Shown piece after piece: positions 45,772-52,714 of a DNA stretch of 64,000 bases; positions within the stretch are counted from its first letter, which is position 1, and the number at the start of each line of letters is the position of its first letter. Under the pieces are notes generated by a model that was not told the DNA's origin, searched no databases, and saw only the letters and a list, made by a program, of their open reading frames with translations. The DNA lies in contig NZ_JAGIOF010000001.1 in the NCBI RefSeq assembly GCF_017876535.1, positions 1,426,001 to 1,490,000 of the forward strand, in the 5' to 3' direction. The position numbers and the translations under genes were made by a program. This DNA comes from Paeniglutamicibacter kerguelensis (GTDB taxonomy: Bacteria > Actinomycetota > Actinomycetes > Actinomycetales > Micrococcaceae).

Positions 45772-47292
45772 ATGACCAATGTAGTCAATGGCGGACCTCT
45801 GCTGACAGTTCGCTCACTCACCAAGGGATTCTCCGGCGTCCAGGCGCTCAAGGGCGTGGACCTTGAAGTGCTGCCCGGGGAAGTGCACTGCGTGCTCGGC
45901 CAGAACGGGGCAGGCAAGTCCACCCTCATCAAGACGCTCTCCGGGACGCACCAGCCCGACAGCGGGGAAATCCACTGGCATGGCGAGCCGATCTCGATCG
46001 CCAACCCCGTGGCGGCCCTGGGATTGGGCATCGCAACGATGTACCAAGAGCTGGACGTCGTCGACGGGCTGAGCGTCGCGGAGAACATCTTCCTGGGCCA
46101 CGAACATGCCAAGGCCGGTGTCATCGACCGGCGGATGACCAACAGGCGTGCCAGGGAGCTGATGGCGAGGCTGGGCCACGGCAACATTTCCGCCACGGCA
46201 GAGGTCGGCACGCTCTCCGCGGCCAACAAGCAGATCGTGAGCATGGCCCGCGCCCTGTCGCACGACACCAAGCTGATCATCATGGACGAACCCTCGGCCG
46301 TCCTGGACAGCGACGAAGTCAAGAACCTGTTCCGGGTTGTCACCGACCTCAGCGCGGCCGGCATCGCAGTGATCTACATTTCACACAGGCTTGAAGAGAT
46401 CCACCAAATCGGAGACCGCATCACGGTGCTCAAGGACGGGCGCACCGTCGCCACGAACCTTCCGGTGGACGCCACGCCCACCGCCGAGTTGATCAAGCTG
46501 ATGACCGGCCGGGACGTGGCCAACGTGTTCCCCGCGGCCACCCCGCTGGAGGACGGCGCGCCCGTGGTATTGGACGTGAGGGAGCTGGCCCTGCCGGGGG
46601 TCTTCGAGGACGTCAACCTGCAGGTCCACGCGGGGGAGATTGTGGGCCTTGCCGGCCTGGTGGGATCCGGACGGTCGGAAATCCTCGAGACCATCTACGG
46701 GGCCCGGAAGTCCTCCAAAGGCTCCGTCACGGTTTCCGGGGTCGCGGTGAAGCCGGGGTCGGTCGGATCGGCGGTCGAGGCGGGCATGGGGCTCTCGCCC
46801 GAGGAACGCAAGAGCCAGGGCCTGATCCTCGACGAACCGATCTACCGCAATGTCACGCTTGCCAGCTTCGTCCGCTGGGCCAAGGGCGGACGGCTCAACG
46901 AGAAGGCGGAACGGGCGGTCGCCCGCGAGCAGCTCGTGTCGCTGGAACTGCGCCCCGCGGACCCCGACCGGGTCACGCGCACGCTTTCCGGCGGCAACCA
47001 ACAGAAGATCCTGCTGGCGCGCTGGCTGGTCCACGGCACCAAGGTGCTCTTGCTGGACGAGCCGACCCGCGGCGTGGACGTCGGTGCCCGCGCCGAAATC
47101 TATGCCTTGGTGCGCCAACTCGCCGACGACGGAACGGCCGTCGTGGTGGTCTCCAGCGAAATCGACGAGGTGCTTGGTCTCTCCGACCGGGTGCTCGTGA
47201 TAGCCGGAGGCCGTGTCCTCCACACCTCACCCGCAGACGCCATCGACGAGCACGGGGTGCTCGACATGGTCATGAAAGGATCCGCAGCATGA
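45772..47292 (+). CDS. sugar ABC transporter ATPase (RbsA/MglA type)
   Basis: A 506-residue protein of two fused ABC domains. Domain 1: GQNGAGKSTLIKTLSG (about 43-58), the degenerate signature LSAANKQIVSMARAL and IIMDEPSAVLD. Domain 2: GLAGLVGSGRSEILE in place of a classical Walker A, LSGGNQQKILLARWL and LLLDEPTRGVDVG. This is the carbohydrate-uptake (CUT2) arrangement. It energises import with the permease whose ATG overlaps its stop codon by four bases, and with the lipoprotein encoded divergently. No ribosome-binding site is seen before the ATG (see the control region). Confidence 0.93.
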   Translation: MTNVVNGGPLLTVRSLTKGFSGVQALKGVDLEVLPGEVHCVLGQNGAGKSTLIKTLSGTHQPDSGEIHWHGEPISIANPVAALGLGIATMYQELDVVDGLSVAENIFLGHEHAKAGVIDRRMTNRRARELMARLGHGNISATAEVGTLSAANKQIVSMARALSHDTKLIIMDEPSAVLDSDEVKNLFRVVTDLSAAGIAVIYISHRLEEIHQIGDRITVLKDGRTVATNLPVDATPTAELIKLMTGRDVANVFPAATPLEDGAPVVLDVRELALPGVFEDVNLQVHAGEIVGLAGLVGSGRSEILETIYGARKSSKGSVTVSGVAVKPGSVGSAVEAGMGLSPEERKSQGLILDEPIYRNVTLASFVRWAKGGRLNEKAERAVAREQLVSLELRPADPDRVTRTLSGGNQQKILLARWLVHGTKVLLLDEPTRGVDVGARAEIYALVRQLADDGTAVVVVSSEIDEVLGLSDRVLVIAGGRVLHTSPADAIDEHGVLDMVMKGSAA

Positions 47293-48389
47293 GCGAGAAC
47301 GACAGCGCCGTCGAGACGGTCGACGCACCCCCTCCCGCCGCAGCCGGGGTTGCCGGCAGCCACGGCGGGCCGGCGAAACCCGGCAGCGTGTTTTCCCGCC
47401 TCTCCGGAGGGTCGATGACGCGCTCCATCGGCCTGGTCATCGCGCTGCTGGGCCTGGTGCTCATCGGCTTCCTCACCGCGGGCGACCGCTTTGTCAGCGT
47501 GGGCAACCTGCTGGTGATCCTGCGCCTGGCCTCGGTGATCGGCGTGATCAGCATCGGCATGACCTTCGTGATCACCGGCGGCGGCATCGACCTGTCGGTC
47601 GGCTCGGTCATGGGCCTGAGCACCGTGGTGGCCACGCTGTCCTGGGTGCAGGCCTTCGCCAAGGACTCCCACTGGATCGTGATGGTGCTGGTGGCGCTGC
47701 TGGTGGGGGTCGCGGCGGGGTTCATCAACGGGTTCGTGGTGGCCTACGGCGGCGTGGTGGCGTTCATAGCCACGATGGCCATGCTGGTGGGTGCCCGGGG
47801 GCTGGCCGAATTGCTGGCCAACCGCACCACCCAGATCGTCAACGTCAACGGGTTCAAGGCGGTGTTTGCCGGCAGCCTGCTCGGCATCCCGGTGCTGATC
47901 TGGATCTTCGCCCTGGTGGTGGCCGGCGGCTGGTTCCTGCTGAACCGCACCACCTTTGGCCGCCGCACCGTGGCCATTGGTGGCAACGTCGACGCCTCCC
48001 GACTGGCCGGCATCAACGTCAAGCGCCACACCATGTACCTGTACGCGCTGACCGGGCTGACGGCGGGCATCGCCGGGGTCATGATGCTCGGGCGCACCAC
48101 CGCCGGCACCTCCACCCACGGCACGCTCATCGAGCTCGATGCGATCGCCGCCGTGGTGGTCGGCGGGACCCTGCTGGTGGGCGGCCGCGGCAGCATCATG
48201 GGCACCGTGCTCGGTGTGCTGATCTTCTCCACGCTGTCCAACGTGTTCACGCAGAACAACATGTCAACCTCGGTGCAGGCGATCGCCAAGGGCGCCATCA
48301 TCGTCGGGGCCGTCATGCTGCAGCAGCGTTTTGCCAACCGCCCGACCAAGAAGGCGGTTCCCCCGGCGCCGGCTCCTGCGGGCGCCTAG
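47289..48389 (+). CDS. sugar ABC transporter permease (RbsC type)
   Basis: A 366-residue membrane protein with about ten spans. VISIGMTFVITGGGIDLSVGSVMGLS, GFINGFVVAYGGVVAFIATMAMLVGARGL, TTFGRRTVAIGGNVDASRLAGINV and the GGTLLVGGRGSIMGTVLG block are the signature of BPD_transp_2 (CUT2) permeases. It forms the channel of the importer with the preceding ATPase (ATGA overlap). The N-terminal ~45 residues are a proline/alanine-rich extension beyond the family core. Confidence 0.93.
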   Translation: MSENDSAVETVDAPPPAAAGVAGSHGGPAKPGSVFSRLSGGSMTRSIGLVIALLGLVLIGFLTAGDRFVSVGNLLVILRLASVIGVISIGMTFVITGGGIDLSVGSVMGLSTVVATLSWVQAFAKDSHWIVMVLVALLVGVAAGFINGFVVAYGGVVAFIATMAMLVGARGLAELLANRTTQIVNVNGFKAVFAGSLLGIPVLIWIFALVVAGGWFLLNRTTFGRRTVAIGGNVDASRLAGINVKRHTMYLYALTGLTAGIAGVMMLGRTTAGTSTHGTLIELDAIAAVVVGGTLLVGGRGSIMGTVLGVLIFSTLSNVFTQNNMSTSVQAIAKGAIIVGAVMLQQRFANRPTKKAVPPAPAPAGA

Positions 48390-48412
48390 CCCCGCGGCAC
48401 CCGGTTCCCGCA

Positions 48413-48464
48413 CCGCATGGCAACTGTCGGCATTCTCTTGGGGGAGCCGGCCGCTGCCATGCGG
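48413..48464 (+). terminator. possible terminator after the permease gene
   Basis: CCGCATGGCA (48413-48422) and TGCCATGCGG (48455-48464) are perfect inverted arms of 10 bases separated by 32 bases; no T-run follows. The long loop makes this only a possible terminator, shared by convergent genes. Confidence 0.4.
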
Positions 48465-48484
48465 CTGTGGCCAGGACCTGCGGG

Positions 48485-49141
48485 CTAGCCTTGGCGCTCC
48501 AACTGCACGTGGATGACCTCGTCGCTGGGCTCGAATTCCGTGCACTGGTAGCCCGCGGCGTTCCAGTCGTTTTCGAAGAGGCGTTCCCCGGTGCCCAGAA
48601 GCACGGGGATCAGTGCCAGGTGCAGGGTGTCGATGAGGCCGCGGGCGATGTAGTCACGCACAGTGCCCACGCCCCCGGCCACCCGGACATCGGCCCCCGC
48701 CGCCGCCTGCGTGGCGCGCTCGAGGGCCACCAGCGGGCCGCCGGTCACAAAGTGGAACGTGGTCCCGCCGTCCATGGCCAGCGGTTCCCGGGCGTGGTGG
48801 GTCAGTACGAACACCTCATGGTGGTACGGGGGATTCTGGCCCCACCAGCCACGCCACGTGCGCGCGTCGTCGTCGGAATCCCAGGGGCCGCGGACGGGGC
48901 CGAACATGTTCCGGCCCATGATCGTTGCCCCGATGTTTTCATCGCCGTCGCGCAGCATCCCGTCATCCAGCCCGGTGCTGCCGTTGCTTTTACCGATCAT
49001 CGACCTGCCGTAGGCGGTGTCGAAGATCCACCGGTGCAATGCGTTGCCGCCCACGCCGATCGGGTGCTCGAGGTTCTGGCGGGGACCGGCTCCAAAGCCG
49101 TCGAGTGAGATGCAAAAGTTGTGGACGCGTAGCTTGCTCAT
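48485..49141 (-). CDS. dihydrofolate reductase family protein (RibD C-terminal type)
   Basis: A 218-residue protein of the DHFR/RibD-C fold. It begins LRVHNFCISLDGFGAG, has GATIMGRNMFGPVRGPW (NADPH-binding region), VFVLTHHAREPL and DVRVAGGVGTVRDYIARGLIDTLHLALIPVLLGTGERLF. The family comprises pyrimidine reductase-like enzymes of unknown substrate, common in actinobacteria and unlikely to be the cell's essential DHFR. It converges on the permease gene. Confidence 0.88.
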   Translation of the reverse strand: MSKLRVHNFCISLDGFGAGPRQNLEHPIGVGGNALHRWIFDTAYGRSMIGKSNGSTGLDDGMLRDGDENIGATIMGRNMFGPVRGPWDSDDDARTWRGWWGQNPPYHHEVFVLTHHAREPLAMDGGTTFHFVTGGPLVALERATQAAAGADVRVAGGVGTVRDYIARGLIDTLHLALIPVLLGTGERLFENDWNAAGYQCTEFEPSDEVIHVQLERQG

Positions 49142-49294
49142 GGCGGGGCTCGATAGATGATGCTGGATTGGTCTGGACGAGCTCAGCATATGCCCGCGGA
49201 CGCCGCGACCGGTAGTGCCCGGGGGCCGCGTTGACTCCGTAGGACTTTCAGCACACCGGAGTGGAGACGGTTCGCACCGATTTGGAGCGATGAA

Positions 49295-49697
49295 ATGACC
49301 ACGAATGAAATTCCCGGCTACGGCTACGGCTGCGCAGGGCGTTCCCCGGTCGCCGAGATCGATCTGGCGGAAATGAAAGCAAACGTATTGTTCACTGATG
49401 CTGACGTAGCGGCCTCGTCCCGGGCCGGGGGCGTGTTGGCGCACTAAATTGAGGCAATCCTCGACATCTGGTATGGCTTCGTTGGCGCCGATCCCCAACT
49501 TCTTGCCAATTCCTGGACTCCGGTCGGAGAACCGTTGCCCGACTATCTCAATCGGGTCAGGCCCAGATTTGGAGGGTGGATCCTTGATACTTGTCGGAGG
49601 CCGTGTGACATCCACTGGCTGGCATACGCCGAGGAGATCGGCCGCAGGTACCTGCCGCCCCACAAGGACGAGACCGACGGGATTACGACGGCTATTC
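49295..49697 (+). pseudogene. protoglobin gene with internal stop and lost 3' end
   Basis: The frame from the ATG at 49295 (GGAG about 10 bases upstream) reads NEIPGYGYGCAGRSPVAEID, KANVLFTDADVAA then a TAA after residue 50. It continues in the same frame with IEAILDIWYGFVGADPQLLA, RPRFGGWILDTCRRPCDIHW, LAYAEEIGRRYLPPHKDETD and GITTAIP. This is the protoglobin (sensor-globin) family in order, with the proximal region YAEEIGRRY containing the usual H position as Y/E context altered. After about 49697 the frame enters the end of the Hsp20 gene, so the last ~50 residues are missing. The gene is doubly broken. Confidence 0.75.
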
Positions 49698-50105
49698 CCT
49701 GTCGATCCGCACCTTCGATGATGCTGTTTGGCCTTCTTCGGGGCACGGAACCCGGATCTGCAATACGCCATCCCTATAGGATGCCCGAACCTCATCCTCA
49801 TGGCAGCCAGCTGGCAGCGGAATACTCCGGGAAAATGACCCGTACCGGAACTCGGAGCGGTACCCGCTCTTCTCTTTGTGCTCCAGCTCCTCACGCCGTT
49901 CGACCTTAATGGTCAGGACGCCGTTGCTGATTGAGACATCGGCATCTTGGTCCGGATCTATGCCGGGCAGCTCAGCCCGGACAACCATTGCCTCGCCATC
50001 CCGGTATTCCTCCACCCTTGGCCACGGCGAATCCCAATCACCTTCAAAGAGCCGCCGAACGGGGTCCGGCAGCTCAAAGCGTCCAGTCTTTCCGAAACCA
50101 GCCAT
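49692..50105 (-). CDS. small heat-shock protein, Hsp20/alpha-crystallin family
   Basis: A 137-residue protein. Residues ~30-125 form an alpha-crystallin domain: EEYRDGEAMVVRAELPGI, DADVSISNGVLTIKVERREE and, near the end, ASYRDGVLQIRVPCPEE with the conserved GVL. The N-terminus FGKTGRFELPDPVRRLFEGDWDSPW is typical of actinobacterial Hsp18-like chaperones. It binds unfolding proteins as oligomers. The ATG at 50105 has GGAGG seven bases upstream. It is the only intact gene within a 2-kb group of gene remnants, and its 3' end replaces that of the protoglobin gene. Confidence 0.88.
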   Translation of the reverse strand: MAGFGKTGRFELPDPVRRLFEGDWDSPWPRVEEYRDGEAMVVRAELPGIDPDQDADVSISNGVLTIKVERREELEHKEKSGYRSEFRYGSFSRSIPLPAGCHEDEVRASYRDGVLQIRVPCPEEGQTASSKVRIDRE

Positions 50106-50195
50106 GACAACGCCTCCGCTCCTCATCGCCGGGCCTCCGGTGTCTCCAAGTGAGGCAGACGCGGTCGCGACCACATCGGGCCGGAAATCCCGACA

Positions 50196-50372
50196 ATGCA
50201 AACAGCCTACTCCGCGATCCTGGCCTCCGGAAGATGCCGGCCAGACGAAGCTGCGGTGTTCGTCGAGGCAATTCTGGACGATGACGGCCTTCCGCGTACA
50301 GACCTCGTGGATCTCTTCGCAAACCACGGGTGTCCGAGGGCGAATCATACGAATCCATCGAGCAGGCTATGA
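50196..50372 (+). CDS. possible 58-residue protein
   Basis: The frame from the ATG at 50196 reads QTAYSAILASGRCRPDEAA, FVEAILDDDGLPRTDLVD and LFANHGCPRANHTN before a TGA. The acidic and hydrophobic alternation looks protein-like, but no family is recognised and the ribosome-binding site is poor. It is divergent from the Hsp20 gene. It may be a remnant or spurious. Confidence 0.3.
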   Translation: MQTAYSAILASGRCRPDEAAVFVEAILDDDGLPRTDLVDLFANHGCPRANHTNPSSRL

Positions 50373-50622
50373 CTCCTGGCCGCCGCGCTCTCCACGGCCC
50401 TGGCTATGGATTGCAGCGTTCGTTGGCGCACCATTGTTTTCCGACAACAAAATCCAAGCTTTTCCCGGCGTTCTCCTCACCGGCAACTGATGAGGCTTGA
50501 CATCGACCAATCACAGAACGCCAGCAGTTTCACGCCATCCAGACTTCTACTGAGATGAGCGAGGGGCACCATTTTTATGGGAAACACGACCGTACTTGAA
50601 ACGACAGTGAATCGCAGGTTGC

Positions 50623-50754
50623 GAGGTGGACGGCCGGTCGGCGTTGTCCGGCACCACGATCTTCGCCCGTGATATCGCCCACGCCCGGCGGCAAGATATG
50701 GTCGACCGTGGCGAGCAGCTGTCGGACTACTTCACGGACCTTCCCGTGTACTAA
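50623..50754 (+). pseudogene. fragment of class I fumarate hydratase
   Basis: The frame reads SALSGTTIFARDIAHARRQD, MVDRGEQLSDYFTDLPVY and then TAA followed by TEPA. Class I fumarases have a C-terminal block of the form LSGT-x-x-ARDIAHA ... GE-x-x-x-Y-x-x-x-x-PVYYAGPAKTP; here the second tyrosine codon is a stop. Only about 40 codons remain. No other fumarase part is nearby. Confidence 0.65.
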
Positions 50755-50777
50755 ACGGAGCCCGCGTCGTCCTTTCG

Positions 50778-50873
50778 ATAGTCGTCGGCGAGAGCACCAA
50801 CGAGATCCAGCTGAACGTTATCGCCAAGCAGCTGGTCGCGCGCAAACAGGAGCCAGTGCGGTACTTCACCTAG
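50778..50873 (+). pseudogene. C-terminal fragment of an acyl-CoA dehydrogenase
   Basis: The frame reads IVVGESTNEIQLNVIAKQLV then AR and a short tail to TAG at 50871. GE-[GS]-TNEIQRNVIA-x-QLV is the C-terminal FAD/dimer-contact motif of acyl-CoA dehydrogenases. The rest of the gene is absent. The fragment is in the same direction as, and immediately after, the fumarase fragment. Confidence 0.65.
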
Positions 50874-50927
50874 TTGTCGAGCCGGAATCGGGTGCTCCTC
50901 GATTTGGACTGTTCCTGATGGGCACAG

Positions 50928-51089
50928 TTACTCTGTCTCCCGGGCAACGTCCCCTTCGGTCTGCGGTGGGTTCGGGCCAAGGAGTTCCACGATTCCACCG
51001 ATTTCCTCTCGGTTCGGGAAAACCTTGGGAGCAATGAAACCACAGATGCCGGACGCTACACACGCGGCACCCTGTATGGCGACTTTCAT
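50928..51089 (-). pseudogene. truncated ferredoxin gene
   Basis: From the ATG at 51089 the frame reads KVAIQGAACVASGICGFIAP then KVFPNREEIGGIVELLGPNP and ends after ~53 residues. It matches the N-terminal two thirds of small actinobacterial 3Fe-4S/4Fe-4S ferredoxins (CVxSGxC, then AP-x-VF). The late cysteine (CP) and part of the first motif (the aspartate/cysteine pair is altered) are missing, so a cluster could not be held normally. Confidence 0.6.
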
Positions 51090-51156
51090 TGTGCGGGTTC
51101 CACTCTCGATATCCTGCGGATCCAATCATGGCTAGGCGCTGTAACCGGTTGCTCCC

Positions 51157-51484
51157 TCACCCGCGGTATCTCTGCACCAGTGGACAGACGTACGGGTCCC
51201 GGTTCTTCACCCCGATCTGGTTCAGGTATGTCACCACTGTGGTGGAGGCGTCGCACAGGGTCCTTTCGGTGTACGGGATGTCGTATTGGGAACAGTACTC
51301 GCGGACCAGCTTCCGCAATGCAGGAAGGCTGGGCCGTGGAGCCACCGGGAAAAGATAGTGCTCGATCTGGTATCGCAGGCCACCCATCAGGAACCGCACC
51401 AGCGGCCCGTCTTTGATGTTTCGGGACAAATTCACCTAGCCTGCGCAGAAAATCAATATTTACACCGGAGGGGACTGTTGGCAT
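51157..51484 (-). pseudogene. C-terminal fragment of a fatty acid desaturase, frameshifted
   Basis: The frame ending at 51157 reads NLSRNIKDGPLVRFLMGGLR, then YQIEHYLFPVAPRPSLPALR and YCSQYDIPYTERTL. This is the third histidine-box region of membrane acyl-CoA/acyl-lipid desaturases (QIEHHLFP, here QIEHYLFP with one histidine lost). The ~16 codons before it continue in a frame shifted by one base (VNIDFLRRL from 51484). The first ~250 residues with the earlier histidine boxes are absent. Confidence 0.75.
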
Positions 51485-51930
51485 CCCGATGTGATTCAGT
51501 GCAAATACACCACCCAGCAGAGAAATTGACAGTATCTAACTGCTGGATATTTGGCTTCCGGGTGCGACGGTGGGGGATCAGCCTACGAACTCCCAATGGG
51601 GTCCGATCGTTGCGGAAATCTGTTCCAAATGTTGCAGCGGGGATGGCCTTTTTGAAGCAGGACCTGCTGCGTCCTATTTGATTCCGCAGAGGTCTTTTGC
51701 ACTGCCGACCAGCGATGTTCCATTTCCAAAAACCTGGGACATGAGCACGTTCATCCGGTCGCGGCAAGGTCGACCTTGCGAGCGCTCTGCTGAGAACATG
51801 TAAAAATGTCAGTCGTCATCGATTCCTGTCATGGGCAGAAAGACTTGGGGGGACAAGTGATGCCGCACCCTACGTATTTCAGCATCTCCAGATATGGCCG
51901 GTCTTCCTTGTAACTGCTTGGAGAAGGCAC
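51485..51930. other. stretch without a supported gene
   Basis: A 104-codon minus-strand frame (51453-51767) overlaps the desaturase fragment but has no recognisable family or coding composition. The DNA is noticeably less GC-rich than the chromosome average. Confidence 0.4.
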
Positions 51931-52014
51931 CTAGATCGCTGAAACGATCCAGATCACCAAGGCAATGACCGCAAGAACGCCCACAATTGTCCAAATAAGG
52001 CTGCTTCCACGCAT
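51931..52014 (-). CDS. 27-residue single-span membrane protein, copy 1
   Basis: The frame from the ATG at 52014 reads MRGSSLIWTIVGVLAVIALV followed by IWIVSAI and TAG. It is one hydrophobic helix with a basic N-terminus, so N-terminus in. GGAAG lies nine bases before the ATG. A second gene with 23 of 27 identical residues lies at 57493-57576, and the differences are conservative or silent, which argues that the peptide is selected. Flanking sequence is also shared: the 60 bases upstream (ACTTCCGTT...CTTCTCATCA) and ~20 bases downstream. Function unknown; too short for routine gene calling. Confidence 0.65.
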   Translation of the reverse strand: MRGSSLIWTIVGVLAVIALVIWIVSAI

Positions 52015-52148
52015 GTTGCTGACTTCCGTTCAATTCGTTGCTACTTCTCATCATCGGCTTGCGGGGCCTTCAATTCAAGGAATGCGCGAACGGAACGAAA
52101 GGTCTCCCAAACCTTGAATCCACGCCGGTGCCGCCATAGCGTGGGCCC

Positions 52149-52583
52149 ATGGATTTATCGATACAGGTCACCCTCGATTGCACCGATCCGCACACGCAGG
52201 CCGCATGGTGGGCGCAGACGCTCGGCTGGACGGTTGAGCCGATCGAGCCGGGCTTCATCAGGAAAATGGTCGACGCCGGCCAGGCCTCCGAGGCCGACAC
52301 CATGGACTTCAACGGGGAGCTTGTCTGGAGGATCGGCGCCGGGATCTGCCCGGTGGACCAGGTGGGGCAGATGCCGCGGCAACGCATGGTCTTCCAGCGG
52401 GCGCCCGAGCCCAAGACCGTGAAGAACCGCATGCATCTGGACCTGCACCCGGGCACGGACAAGGATGTGCAGCGCGAGCAATTGATCGCGCGCGGGGCCC
52501 GCTTCCTGTATGCGGGGAACCAGGGGCCGTTCACCTGGTACGCCATGGCCGACCCGGAGGACAACGAGTTCTGTATTTCCTGA
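52149..52583 (+). CDS. VOC (glyoxalase-like) protein
   Basis: A 144-residue protein of the vicinal-oxygen-chelate superfamily, Glyoxalase_6 type: QVTLDCTDPHTQAAWWAQTLGW at the start, KNRMHLDLHPGTD in the middle (likely metal-binding histidine) and WYAMADPEDNEFCIS at the end. Such proteins bind or modify small molecules; no substrate can be named. Single gene followed by a hairpin shared with convergent pepN. Confidence 0.85.
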   Translation: MDLSIQVTLDCTDPHTQAAWWAQTLGWTVEPIEPGFIRKMVDAGQASEADTMDFNGELVWRIGAGICPVDQVGQMPRQRMVFQRAPEPKTVKNRMHLDLHPGTDKDVQREQLIARGARFLYAGNQGPFTWYAMADPEDNEFCIS

Positions 52584-52618
52584 GCCCGCCGGCGCCAAGA
52601 GGAGCCTGTCCGAACGCA

Positions 52619-52652
52619 GTCGGGGCGGCGGAACGAATCCCGCCACCCCGAC
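52619..52652. terminator. hairpin between the VOC and pepN genes
   Basis: GTCGGGG (52619-52625) pairs with CCCCGAC (52646-52652) and GGCGG with CCGCC inside, around one C/A mismatch and an eight-base loop. It lies between convergent genes. Confidence 0.65.
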
Positions 52653-52714
52653 ATCGGTGCCTGTGACTAAGGCACCATGTGCTTAGTGCACGCGATGTTT
52701 GGTCCGCTCCGAAT

